Shown here: piece after piece, positions 35,353 to 44,690 of the stretch
Layout of the letters: each line of letters starts with the position of its first letter
How positions within the stretch are numbered: position 1 is the stretch's first letter
DNA from: Neocallimastix lanati (nom. inval.)
Lineage: Eukaryota > Neocallimastigomycota > Neocallimastigomycetes > Neocallimastigales > Neocallimastigaceae
Length of the DNA stretch: 64,000 nt
Direction of reading: 5' to 3'
Assembly (NCBI GenBank): GCA_016946835.1
Contig: JACVTC010000222.1
Location: 62,001-126,000, forward strand
Translations under genes and position numbers: made by a program
The notes under the pieces: model-generated
Databases searched by the model: none
The model's input: only the letters and a program-made list of their open reading frames with translations
Told to the model about the DNA's origin: nothing

Positions 35353-35359
<7 letters not shown>
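30436..35359 (+). CDS. Secreted subtilisin-like protease fused to leucine-rich repeats, 16 predicted exons
   Basis: Spliced, the model gives 2,832 nt, exactly 944 codons including stop. Exons: 30436-32210, 32368-32436, 32597-32665, 32860-32928, 33067-33135, 33210-33281, 33460-33588, 33736-33804, 33914-33982, 34111-34179, 34300-34368, 34506-34574, 34674-34742, 34845-34913, 35010-35081, 35335-35359. All 15 introns (74-253 bp) are phase 2, start GTAA (one GTAT) and end TAG or AAG, as seen in fungal genes. The protein has a signal peptide, a propeptide, an S8 protease domain, a Cys-containing cap, 5 LRRs, a Thr-rich Cys linker, 8 LRRs and a short end. Unspliced translation stops 4 bases into intron 1 and gives a 592-residue protease alone. 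The reading frame, splice signals and repeat register all support the fusion, but no transcript is available. Extracellular proteolysis with LRR-based partner or substrate recognition is inferred. Confidence 0.75.
32368..33281 (+). CDS. LRR exon block 1 (five exons, one repeat each)
   Basis: The exons at 32368, 32597, 32860, 33067 and 33210 are 69, 69, 69, 69 and 72 bp, so each adds one 23- or 24-residue repeat. They read DLSFRGLKEFPNKIFKLKNL, RLNDNHITTIPKEIGTLINI, YLNDNQIINIPEEIGNLTNL, ILTNNQITTIPKEVGNLKNL and NLKNNKIITFPKDICEFKSS. The codon split by every intron encodes a hydrophobic residue (Val, Leu, Ile) at the same repeat position. The consensus Leu-x-x-Asn-x-Ile-x-x-Ile-Pro-x-x-(Ile/Val)-(Gly/Cys)-x-Leu is the common 23-residue LRR type. 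Confidence 0.8.
33460..33588 (+). CDS. Linker exon duplicating the protease tail
   Basis: This 129-bp phase-2 exon encodes LSDEHLCGENVIEPTTTTTI, then VPTIICNDLDCLYNNNIDEI. It parallels the end of exon 1 (Thr-rich stretch, then IKCNNFECLDNNDINIDDIVE): same spacing of two Cys, same Asn/Asp run, same GTAAAT donor. It therefore acts as a second LRR N-cap. The shared layout implies that a cap-plus-LRR block was duplicated within the gene. Confidence 0.75.
33736..35081 (+). CDS. LRR exon block 2 (eight exons, one repeat each)
   Basis: Seven exons of 69 bp and a last one of 72 bp encode repeats such as NLNKNNLEEIPYKIFKLKNL, KLMNNQITTIPKEIGNLINL, YLDFNQITTIPKEIGNLINL, SLTSNQIITIPQEVCNLMSL, YLDDNQIITIPKEIGNLINL, YLNENQITIIPEEIGKLINL, ILYDNQITDIPKEICSLNNL and DLEINEITTIPPDIWECLKT. 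The first repeat of this block closely matches the first of block 1 (KIFKLKNLK(I/V)L), confirming block duplication. One donor is GTAACT instead of GTAAGT. Confidence 0.8.
35335..35359 (+). CDS. Terminal exon, possibly truncated by a poly(A) tract
   Basis: Twenty-five bases encode DLDDHLC and the stop. DDHLC matches SDEHLC at the start of the linker exon. The stop TAA is made by a T joining a 32-nt A run (35,358-35,389), so the gene may once have continued into another linker. Confidence 0.6.
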
Positions 35360-35390
<31 letters not shown>

Positions 35391-35795
35391 CGCTTTTAAA
35401 TAATCTACTATTGCTATTATTACCATTAGAAAAAAAAATCAACTAGTTTTTACAAAAACCTTCTAAATCAATTAAATATTAATTAAATAATTTATTTATT
35501 TATTTATTTTTTTTTTTTTTTTATTTTTTATTAGTATTATTATTATTATTTTTTTTTCTTAAAAAAAAAATAATATAATATAATAAAATAAAAAAATATA
35601 TTAAATAATAAATAAATAAAAAAAAAATAATTAATTCAATAAATAACTAATAAAAATATTTATAAAATTTATATTCATAAAAAGAAAAAATAATAAAATA
35701 ATAAATAATATTTATTATTTTTATAATATTTTTTAATTCAATTTCAATAGATTTATTATAGAAGATTATCTCTTATTTGGATTATCTTTTTTATT
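35360..35795. other. 3' flank of the subtilase-LRR gene
   Basis: A 32-nt A run, then TTTA and ATAAT repeats. A short stretch near 35,405-35,435 could encode Thr-Ile-Ala-Ile-Ile-Thr-Ile, reminiscent of the linker, but is too short to assign. Confidence 0.5.
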
Positions 35796-36605
35796 AATGA
35801 TCCGATTTTGATATTAGAAATAAGAAAATCTGTCCTTCAAATGAAAAAGAATAAAGCACCAGGTCCTGATGGAATACCTACTGCATTTTATAAAGCTTTC
35901 TTCTGTGATCCTAATCTCGAGGAAAAATATACTGGTCCTTCTAAATGTTTAGAAATTATTTTTAATAAAATTTGGAATGAAGGCTTCCCTTCTCAATGGA
36001 ACTCTGCTACCATTTGTTTCTATTCCCAAAAAAGGAAGACCTTACTAAATGTAACAACTATCGTGGTATTTCTCTAATTAACCTTCTGGTTAAAAATTAT
36101 TTCTAAAAATAGTTAAACTGATCGTATCACTAACTATGCCCTCTCTCATAATTTTATTCGACCTGAACAATTTGATTTCCGTAATCATGAAGAATGTATT
36201 AGCCTCTTCATGACTATACGTGAAATTTGTCAGAGAAGGTCTTTTGCTGGTAAATTTACATATGTTGCCTTCCTTGATATTAAGAAAGCTTATGACTCTC
36301 TACCCATTTTCAATATTTTAACAAAACTATTCTGTCTTGGTATCCGTGGTAAATGTTTTGACTTACTTTCCAATCATTATAAATCATCTAAAGCTCGGGC
36401 TCATTTCTTAAGACATGTTATCTGATGAGTTTCCTATTAAAAAAGAGGAGTTCGTTCAAGGTTGTCCTCTTTCACATATTCTTTTTAATCTTTTTATTAA
36501 TAACATTTTAAATAATTGTGAGAAGTATAGAGTTCCAAATTGGTAATAATCATTGTTGTGGCGGTCTTTTTTTTGCAGATGATATTGTTCTTATAGCTCC
36601 TTCTG

Positions 36606-36637
<32 letters not shown>

Positions 36638-37185
36638 AAAGAAAATACTTAACCGTATTTCTAAATGGGCAAGTATTAATGAAATTGACAACATTTAAAG
36701 TACAAAAATTGTACAACAATGGTTGTTAAACCAAACCATTTTGCTATATATTTCATATTAATATGAATTCTATTCTATTCCTCAATCTCTCTTGTTATAC
36801 CTATCTTGGAAACATATCCAAGAGCGTCGACGTCGTACTGATAAGGCATAATGATAATACAGGATCTTCATCTATTTCTACGAAGGGTGAATTTCGCCCT
36901 AGTAGTTCATTAAATGATGAATTCGGGGAGAGTTTAGTGGACACCACACTATCTATTTTAAAGATGTTACTTCTAGCTTTTATTTCTTTTTTATTTGTTA
37001 GGAAGGGAAAAAATTCCCGCATAGTACAACTTGCCCGAAATACATAGTATTTTCGAGCTATTTTATTTTTTTTATTTTTTAAATTTTTTATTTTTAATTT
37101 CAAATGTACTTTTCACCTACATGTATTTTTTAAAATAAAATTAATAAAGTTTTGGAAGTGTATTCTCTTCCCTGTATATATATAA
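35796..37185 (+). mobile_element. LINE with RT core, internally deleted
   Basis: RT domain motifs appear in order with frame breaks. MKKNKAPGPDGIPTAFYKAF is RT block 1. AFLDIKKAYDSL carries the first catalytic Asp (about 36,268-36,305). EFVQGCPLSHILFNLFINN is the template-grip block (about 36,449-36,505). ADDIVLIAPSE carries the catalytic Asp pair (about 36,576-36,605). A 29-nt A run then follows. After YTYLGN (about 36,797-36,814) the sequence jumps to the extreme C-terminal Ser-rich tail, so the zinc-finger region present in the 5.2-6.5 kb copy is deleted. The 3' UTR ends with AATAAAG and a poly(A) tract after 37,180. Confidence 0.85.
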
Positions 37186-37424
37186 AAAAAAAAAAAAAAA
37201 AAAAAAAAAATAAATGTATTATGATTGAAAAATTGAAAAGTTGATTAAAAAATTTTTTTTTTTTTTAACAAATTTTAATCTATAATAGATTCTTAAGAGT
37301 TTTTATTTTATATTCATTAGTATTATATTTTAAATAATAATTAAAAGAGAATCTAGTTCATTTTTTTAATAAATTTAGAAGGAATAATTATTAATATTTT
37401 ATATTTTAAGAATTTTTAATAATA

Positions 37425-37455
<31 letters not shown>

Positions 37456-37979
37456 TATTATTATTATTTTTAATGATTATAATAATATACAACATATAAG
37501 GTGATATATATTTCATGGTAATGGTCTAAGAAATCAAATTTAATTTCTACTATATTACAGCAATCTTTTTTTTTTTTTTTTTTTTTAGTGAAAATATATT
37601 AATAACCATATTACAACAATCTTTTTTTTTTAATAAAAATTTATAAATAAATTACTATAAATTATTATTAATAATGTTTTTTTTTTTTTTTTTTTTTTAT
37701 TTTATTTTAAATTATTTTATTTATAAATATTGAATACATTTATATATAATTAAAATGATTTATCGATTCAATATTTCATTTTTTTATTAAACTTTAATTA
37801 TTATAAAATTCACTTAGTTATAAAAATTTTCAATTATCCAATATATTACAATATACTACAATATATTGATTCAATTATTTAATTGAAGTCTTATTATAAA
37901 ATAAATAATTAATAAATAAATAATATTTAAATAAATTTATAATTCTATTTAAATAAAAAAATAATAGCATTTAAATAAA
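37186..37979. other. Gene-free A/T sequence
   Basis: Poly(A)/poly(T) runs, plus a short direct repeat containing TTACAGCAATC / TTACAACAATC followed by T runs (37,555-37,630). No gene was found. Confidence 0.55.
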
Positions 37980-38259
37980 ATAACTTATTTAATAAGAGAA
38001 AATAAAACGCTTTATTATTAATTAAAGTTTATTTATTATTATTTATTATTTAGAAATAGGCAATATTACAAAGATAAAAAATGTTTAACAAAATTAAACT
38101 TATTTATACTAATTGAGGCTTGATAATGATACAATGAAATTATTTTAACAATGAATTAAATAAAGTATTTCAAATACAAAGAGAATAATTAACACATAAC
38201 GAAATAATATAATTAATATAATTTTTAAACAAATTTAATTAACTTCATATATTCTAACA
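37980..38259 (-). repeat. Ty1/copia 3' LTR (right edge firm, left edge approximate)
   Basis: On the minus strand, a purine tract GGAGGGGGAA is followed at once by TGTTAGAATATATG, the classic polypurine tract to LTR junction of copia elements. The LTR then contains TAGTATAAATAAG, a plausible promoter, and AATAAATAATAATAAA, a plausible poly(A) signal. The far end was not resolved. Confidence 0.5.
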
Positions 38260-38261
38260 TT

Positions 38262-38465
38262 CCCCCTCCAACCAGAATACTTTTTGTTAAAGATTTGGTC
38301 TGTAAATTTTGATCATCTTTTGGTCCGTTTAATTTCTTAGTTAAAGGATCTCCAGCGTAATCCGAGTCTGTTTAAGTTATTATTTTCACCTTTACCTTTA
38401 TAAGTAATTTCATAATATTGTGTAGAATTAAGATATTTTAAAATATTTATTACTTTTTTCCAGTC
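38262..38465 (-). mobile_element. Ty1/copia RNase H fragment next to its LTR
   Basis: Minus-strand reading gives KVINILKYLNSTQYYEITYK, matching the copia Arg-x-Leu-(Lys/Arg)-Tyr-Leu-x-x-Thr motif. It continues, after a small frameshift, with TDSDYAGDP, the RNase H catalytic-Asp motif. The RNase H end then joins KSLTKSILVGGGM and the polypurine tract. The middle of RNase H, the part found alone at 4.6-4.8 kb, is missing here. It abuts gypsy copy C at 38,466. Confidence 0.7.
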
Positions 38466-40138
38466 ATCCATTGCCAGGGGTTTTCGGAATGTCTTGCAAC
38501 CTTACCGGTTGCGTATGCTATATCGGGCCTGGGAAAAAGAATGGTAAATCTGATGCCCCTCTCAAGAGTAGAAACTGAGAAGACAGAGGGTAAAGAATTT
38601 GACAATGATAGCCTCTTGAAACCAGAGATGTTGGTAGGATTCGATGACGATATCGATGGTGAAGCAAGTTACTTGGCTCTAACCATCAATTTCGTGGTTG
38701 ATATCAAGCATTCCTACTGACAGGACAAGATGGCTCAAGAAATACTTAAAGATTTAGCAGAAGACTCAAGGAATAATTATAATAAAGGCATTGGCTAGAA
38801 GTAGATGGTCTTCTGGTAAGAAAAGAGAATCCTGAACAAGTTTACATGCGCACAACATTTAGGAAGACTATAATTCAATTGAACCATGGCTCGGAATACG
38901 TAGGACACTTAGGTATTAATAAGATTTCGGACCCAGTATCAAGGAATTTCTACTAGCCGAAGATGAGAAAGGATATTTCAGGCTACGTGAAAGCTTGAAA
39001 AACCTACGCTGCTAAGAAGGACGATAGACACAAAAAATATGGTACCACAGTAAGAGTTCAGGTTGCAGAACTACCCTGCCAAAAGGTACATTTAAATTTT
39101 TGCATGGATCTGCCAGTGAAAAGTAGAATAATAAACCCCAAAAACACAGGAAGTCCGTTACGCAATGCTGCTCACGGAGACAAGCGAGAAGATCGAGCAC
39201 GGAACGCAGTGGAGCTTCGTAGATCTGTCGAGATTAGTCGGGAGTGAGCGAATGAAGTTGAACAAATCAATCAATTAAAAAAATAATAATAAAAAAAAGT
39301 ATTTTTTGGGTTTTAAAACCATAAGGTTGTAACTACCGATCGAGGAATCAAGTTTACAAGTCAAGTATAGAAGAAACTACTAGAGTTCTTTGGGGCTGAA
39401 ATAAATTATGCAACAACAAGCCACCACGAAACAGTAGGCCAAGTTGAAAGGAACAATGCCTACGTAGAGACTTACTTACGGTGCTTTGTTGGAACATATG
39501 ACGATGAAAGTTGGATGGATTACTTATTCTTAGCAGAGTTCTGTTATAACAATTTTATCCATGCTTCTACCCAACAGTCTCCCTTCCTTGCCTTGTATAA
39601 CTACCAGATTCACAACTCCCCAAAAACAACAGACCTAGTACACTCGTTAGGCGAAGCAAAGGTAATCGATAATTTTGCCCACAACTTAGGAAACCTCAAG
39701 CATATATTGGAGATAGCTCAAACCAGATACCTGGATAATATGGATATGACCAGAACGGATAACTACCCCAGGTATAGACTGTTGGACAAAGTGTGGTTAA
39801 AGAAACCAGAAAATTATGACGCATTACCCTTTTACAATCTAACAACAAGGAAGTACGGTCAATTTAAGATGATAGGTGTCGAGGAAAATAAGAAGAATTA
39901 TAGATTGGATATTAGTCGTTCACCATTCCCTAATATCTATCCAGTGTTCCACATTAGTGAATTGGGATCATACTATAAATTGCAGAAAACATCGGTACCA
40001 GCTCCCACTGGTAATCAAACAATAATTCACATCCTAGGATCTAGGAAACATCAAGGACAATACCATTACCTGATTGTGTACAAGAACGATAAACAAGAGT
40101 GGGTAAACACCGACGTGATCGACGACAATCCTCACTAA
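38466..40138 (+). mobile_element. Ty3/gypsy relic (copy C): RNase H end, integrase, chromodomain-like end
   Basis: Islands in order: the YR..GKKNGKSDA linker (about 38,515-38,560); an HHCC integrase finger (QLNHGSEYVGHLGINKIS, then MRKDISGYVKA, with the first Cys of the CxxC mutated to a stop); MDLPVKSR of the core start (about 39,096-39,125). A foreign insert follows, then TTDRGIKFTSQV with the second catalytic Asp, and HHETVGQVERNN with the catalytic Glu. An open frame at 39,515-40,138 encodes the rest of the core, a KYGQFKMIG segment, VFHISELGSY and a chromodomain-like HQGQYHYLIVYKNDKQEWV. The first catalytic Asp is lost at the insert. Confidence 0.85.
39128..39300. other. G+C-rich insert replacing part of copy C integrase
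   Basis: About 60 integrase codons are replaced by a G+C-rich stretch followed by an A-rich tail (39,275-39,298). It has an open frame of about 42 codons (39,149-39,274) reading VRYAMLLTETSEKIEHGTQW, then SFVDLSRLVGSERMK. The origin is unrecognised. The A-rich end suggests a small retroposed piece, but no clear target duplication was found. Confidence 0.5.
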
Positions 40139-40344
40139 CTCAGAGTTGTTAGAGGATTACCAAGATTTTAGTTATAGCTAATTTATTTGCTAACATCGTC
40201 AACCATTAGTAGCTTGCTCCTTAGGAGAGGTTTAACCTTGTAACAGATACATGGTTAAACGTTATCAATCCAATGATATTATTATGGTAACGTAATGTAC
40301 ATAATAACAGTTAGCAATTCCAGCTAATAAAATAAAATCTTTGT
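40139..40344. other. Junction between gypsy copies C and D
   Basis: Mixed-composition sequence (CTTGCTCCTTAGGAGAGG near 40,213, with AATAAAATAAAATC near 40,328) probably belongs to the 3' LTR of copy C; borders are undefined. Confidence 0.35.
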
Positions 40345-40933
40345 TTAGTTTTGTCAAGAAATGTACAATCCAGCTATTTTCTTCCCTACAACGATTTTTC
40401 CAGGAAACAATGTAAAAGTTCTTTCAATTAGTTCTCTTCATGTCGCTAATTCTTTCTGGAATTTTTTCTTCATAATCAGTTGTTAAACGTATATTTTTTC
40501 TTTTGTAATTTCTCCTATCTTTGAATTCGCTTTCATAGTAAGGCTCGAGTAATTAAGATCAGCCCAATTGTTTTGTCTTTCGTTGATAAAGTAACGAAGA
40601 TATTGTTCCAATATCTCGTTCACCCTCTCCGTTTGATCATATGTTTAAGGATGATTAGCAATAGAAAGAGAATGTTAAATGTCATAAAGACTACATAGTC
40701 TGTTCTAAATCGCAGAAGTAAACTGAGAACCTATGTCAGAAATTATAGATTCCAGTAAACCGTGTAAACGAAAAATAGTAGAAAGAAAAGCGTCAGCGGC
40801 AATGGCAGCAGTAGGAAGAAAGCGAAAGGGAATAAAATGTGCCATTTTAGTTAAACGATCTACAACAACCATAATACAAGTAAGATCTTTAGATTTTAGC
40901 AGATCAACAATAAAATCCATAGATAATTCGGAC

Positions 40934-40938
40934 CACGG
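40934..40938. repeat. Target-site duplication of the solo LTR, left copy (CACGG)
   Basis: CACGG immediately precedes the TGCAAAG end of the LTR and is identical to 41,544-41,548. Confidence 0.8.
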
Positions 40939-41543
40939 TGCAAAGAATCCGACAATTAAAACAGATTATAACAATAAAAAAACACTTTACAATTTAAACA
41001 AATAAGTAAATTCTTTTATTATTAAATTCTTTTTATTAATTATAAATTTCTTTTATGTTATTAACTCTAAAATAGTTAATAACTAATACATCGATTTAAT
41101 TGAGAAAAATTACACATATTTATATTTTTTCTTATTAATATATAATGTTATTTAATAATATATATAAAGCTATTTATTTATAAACAAAAGATTTTTTAAT
41201 TAATAATTTTTATTATTTATTAATTTACTATAACTAAAATTAATTTTTTAAACTCTTTATTTTATTTATTATTTTAATACTTATAATAAATATATATATT
41301 TAATATTGAAAAACTATTTTTATAAATATTAACTATTTAATATTATTCCTAAATTAATATTTAACTATTTAAAACTAAACTAAGTTAACTAAACTAATTA
41401 AAAAATATTTTCAATTTAAAAAATAATTAATAAATTTTATTTCAATAAATTTTATATAAAAAAATAATTCATATACATTAAATAAATTAATTGTACGAAA
41501 AATTAAGCTATTTAATGTATTAAAGATTTATTAAATCTTTACA
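40939..41543. mobile_element. Solo LTR inserted in gypsy copy D integrase
   Basis: This 605-bp A/T-rich segment starts TGCAAAGAATCC and ends AAATCTTTACA, so it has TG...CA ends, and is flanked by a 5-bp duplication CACGG. Excluding it and one CACGG leaves the integrase Pro-Trp-Ser-Glu-Leu-Ser-Met-Asp-Phe context continuous on the minus strand. No internal coding sequence is present, as expected after LTR-LTR recombination. The source family is unknown; orientation is ambiguous. Confidence 0.8.
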
Positions 41544-41548
41544 CACGG
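41544..41548. repeat. Target-site duplication of the solo LTR, right copy (CACGG)
   Basis: CACGG directly follows the LTR end TTTACA. Confidence 0.8.
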
Positions 41549-42889
41549 TTTATTCGGTGTAGAAAGGGGTGAAAGTAAACCGTAAGGTTTATGACATAGG
41601 ACCTTGCTTTTACAACAAATCTCACAAGAGCTAACAAACCTGGATATTGAATAATTTTAGCCACCAAAATTACAGGAAATAAGTTCAGACGTTTTTTTAA
41701 TACCAAAATGACCAGCAGAAACTGAATCATTATGGAGTTCAAGAATCCTTGTTCTTAATGATTCAGGAACATAAATCAAGTTATCAAAAAGTAGAAATCC
41801 TTCCTCATCAATATTTATTTTATTTATATTATTGATTGGAGGTAAAGATGAAGAATTGTTGTTTAAATAAGTTTTAATTTTACAAAATAATTCATCCGAA
41901 TTTAATGAAGACAATATGGAATTAATGAGAGAATCACTAGATTTTTTACTAATTATTAAACAACATTTTGAGACAGTTCGTAAATTGGCGAACAAATGAT
42001 CATTTCTTCCAAAATGCAAATCGGGTTTACCAGACTTCTTTCCAGCATGATAAATAAGCTTATAATCGAATCTAGATAAAAATTCGTACCAACGAATTTG
42101 TCGTTGAAATAGAATTTCTTTGTTTTTTAGGGAAAGTAAGATTTTTATAATGTGTATAAACGATAAATTGATGTCGAGCACCTTCTAAGTAATGTCGCCA
42201 TTCCTCAGTGCTAATTTAATTTCTAGCAACCCTTTATCATAAATTAGGTAATTCTTTTGACATTTGGTTAAACTTTATGAGAGAAATACAGCAATATGTA
42301 ATTTACCTTCAAATTCTTGAGATAGTACAGTTCCAACAGCAAAGTTACTTGCTTCAGTTTCAACTATAAAAGGTTTATCTCTGTCAGAATTTCTTAAAAT
42401 AGGAGCAGAAGTAAATAAATGCTTTAACTTATCGAAAGCGTCTTGTTAATCTTTACACTAAACAAATTGAACATTTTTTCTAATGAGTTTGTGAATAAGA
42501 TTTTCGATTTTAGTAAGATCTTTTATGTAATGACGATAATAATTGCAAAGACCGATGAATGATTGGACTTCCTTAACGTTTGTTGGAGAAGGCCGTTCTA
42601 AAATTGCTTTAATTTTTTCTATTAATTTTTAAACCATCATTCAAGATTACATGTCCAAGGAAAGTGGTTTCCGATTTATCAAATTCACATTTCTCCAATT
42701 TCATAAACAAATTGTTTTCTAGTAATCTTATTAATACCTTTTTAACATGTACTCTTGTGGCATGTGAAACGCTTATGGCTATGAGGTTTAATTATTTTCC
42801 TATCGAAAAATTCACCATCAGGACTTGTTTGGCTAGTTTAAAGGACTAGTTTCCTCTGTAATATCTTCATTATTATTATTAATATTTTG

Positions 42890-43290
42890 CTGGTAGTTAT
42901 TTACGGGGTTATAATAATTATTAGAATTAAAATTTGAATTAAAATTTTGATTATTAAAATTATTATAATTTTTGTTATTAAAATTTTGATTATTAAAATT
43001 ATTATAATTTTTGTTATTAAAATTTTGATTATTAAAATTTTTATTTTTAAAAAGCTGATTATTAAAATATTGATTATTAAAATTTGGATTATTAAAGTTT
43101 TGATTTTTAAAAATTAGATTATTAAAATTTTAAGTATTAAAATCTTGACTATTAATGTTTTGATTGTTGAAATTTGAGTGATAAAATTTTGATTAGTAAA
43201 GTTTTGATTATTAAAATTTAAATTGTTATAAAAACTTTGATTATTAAAATTACTAAGATTTTGATAATTAAAATTATTACTATTATTAAA
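42890..43290 (-). repeat. Asn/Gln/Phe-rich repeat array of copy D gag
   Basis: The plus strand shows repeated AAAATTTTGATTATTA and AAAATTATTATAATTTTTGTTATT units. On the minus strand they encode tandem Asn-Asn-Phe-Asn-Asn-Gln-Asn-Phe and Asn-Lys-Asn-Tyr runs. Copy B gag has a related but shorter Asn run before its zinc knuckle. Confidence 0.7.
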
Positions 43291-43301
43291 ATTATTATAT
43301 A

Positions 43302-44232
43302 TGTAAAGAATATATATAGAATTTTATTAGAGTTAAAATGTAACACAAAATTATATAGCAGGTACCTAAAAGTACTAATATCGAATAGACTTGTGGTATA
43401 GAATATATTTATTCAGAAAGTATAAATCACAAGAATTTGTACCATTAAAACATAAAATTATATAAGTAAATTTACTTATCATATTTATAAATTATAAATG
43501 TTATTATTACTATTATTATTTATATAAATCATAAAAACCGGTTTTCGGTAAAAAGTATAAATATGACTAAATTTTTCACTTAAAAAAATATTTTTAACTT
43601 CGTGCTTTTATTAATCAATTAATTAATAAAAAGTACTTTGATATATTACAAATTTAATTGAGTAATTATTAATAAATAATTACTTTAAAATTTTTATTTT
43701 AATAAATTAATAAAACAAATTTTTATAAAACATTTTTTTACTTATTATTAATTTTTAGTGTTCCTTATTATTTTTACTATTGAGTACATCTAGTACTTTA
43801 CAATAAAAGCACCTTTAATTTATAAATAATACCTGGCACTGAAACAAAAAATTCTTTGATAAATCTACTCTAGGAACCCCTGTTAAGGAACCCCATCCAC
43901 TTTAGGAACCCCTGTAAAGAATCCTATCTACTTTAGAATCATCACTTTTTCTCTTAGAACTCTGTTAAATCTTGTGTATGAATATTAATATTTTTCAAGA
44001 ATCCTTAAATTATTCTATTTATTATCCTTAATCACCATCAGCATTTCTAGAATTATCATCCTTGGAATACAAATTATTAATCTTGAAATTAAATACTCAC
44101 TTCTCTATTTCATAAAAGAAATTATCAAAATAATATTTAATTAATACAAACACGGGATGTCTCATATAATACTTCTTTATCACATATTTTAAATATTTTA
44201 TTTTATATATTTCAAAGTATGTAACCGACCCA
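43302..44232 (+). repeat. Probable 5' LTR of gypsy copy B
   Basis: It begins TGTAAAGAATATA at the point where copy D gag sequence stops and ends near GACCCA. It includes the 43,528-43,830 block shared with the LTR-like sequence downstream of copy A, and a degenerate tandem repeat TTTAGGAACCCCTGT.AA (43,868-43,945). Both boundaries are inferred from the TG start, the following primer-site candidate and the homology; no 3' LTR survives for comparison. Confidence 0.4.
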
Positions 44233-44235
44233 CGC

Positions 44236-44250
44236 TGGTAGGCAGAGACG
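44236..44250 (+). other. Candidate primer-binding site of gypsy copy B
   Basis: TGGTAGGCAGAGACG lies 3 bp after the presumed LTR end CCCA. A TGG start just after an LTR is typical of tRNA-primed elements. The matching tRNA was not identified. Confidence 0.25.
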
Positions 44251-44673
44251 TAAGACTTACGTTACAGCTCTTCGGTTGATAAACTGAATGAACAGCGATG
44301 CGGAAAAGAAATAAATAAAAGATTTAATATTAAAAAAATTTTTGAAAATTTAATTTTAATTGCTATATTCTTCTTTGACGACGAATTAAATTAATAATAA
44401 ATCAATTTAAAAAGTAATTGCAAAAAAGTAAACAAATTTAAGAAATTAATATTTGAGTATAGACAGTGTCAGCTTGCCAAATACTAATTTCATAAACTCT
44501 TATTTACTATTTTGCAAAAATTTTGTAGATAGTAAACGCGAGTATCTCAAAGGACTCAACCTTTGAAAAATAGGTAATTACAACCTAGAACTATAGAACC
44601 TTCAACGCTTTAGGGTAACTACACACTTCAACAGGTGATAGTTTGTTCACTCACGCATAAAATAAGAGGTGGG

Positions 44674-44690
44674 TCAGGTTCGATCCCTGA
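44674..44690 (+). other. tRNA T-arm-like sequence
   Basis: TCAGG-TTCGATC-CCTGA forms a perfect 5-bp stem with a 7-nt loop of the T-arm type, followed by TAAAACC. No matching acceptor 5' half, D-arm or anticodon arm could be built upstream, so this is not called a tRNA gene. It could be a tRNA fossil or, read on the minus strand, part of a primer-binding site. Confidence 0.3.

Larger units (their letters stand above)
40345..43300 (-). mobile_element. Ty3/gypsy relic (copy D), gag tail to integrase
   Basis: Minus-strand order from 43,300 down: Asn-rich gag tail; RT thumb side (SQTSPDGEFFDRK near 42,800; [20 protein letters not shown] and [12 protein letters not shown] near 42,620-42,740; VQSFIGLCNYYRHYI near 42,540); RNase H ([18 protein letters not shown] near 42,340-42,390); a 174-codon open frame at 41,657-42,181 with [20 protein letters not shown] and the His-containing SAGHFGIKKTSEL; the zinc-finger Cys pair (SCEICCKSK near 41,590-41,620). 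A solo LTR interrupts it. The integrase core follows (SMDFIVDLLKSK, VVVDRLTKMAHFIPF, IISDIGSQFTSAI, then YDQTERVNEILEQYLR). The Arg of the usual Ser-Asp-Arg-Gly is Ile. Multiple stops make it inactive. Confidence 0.85.
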
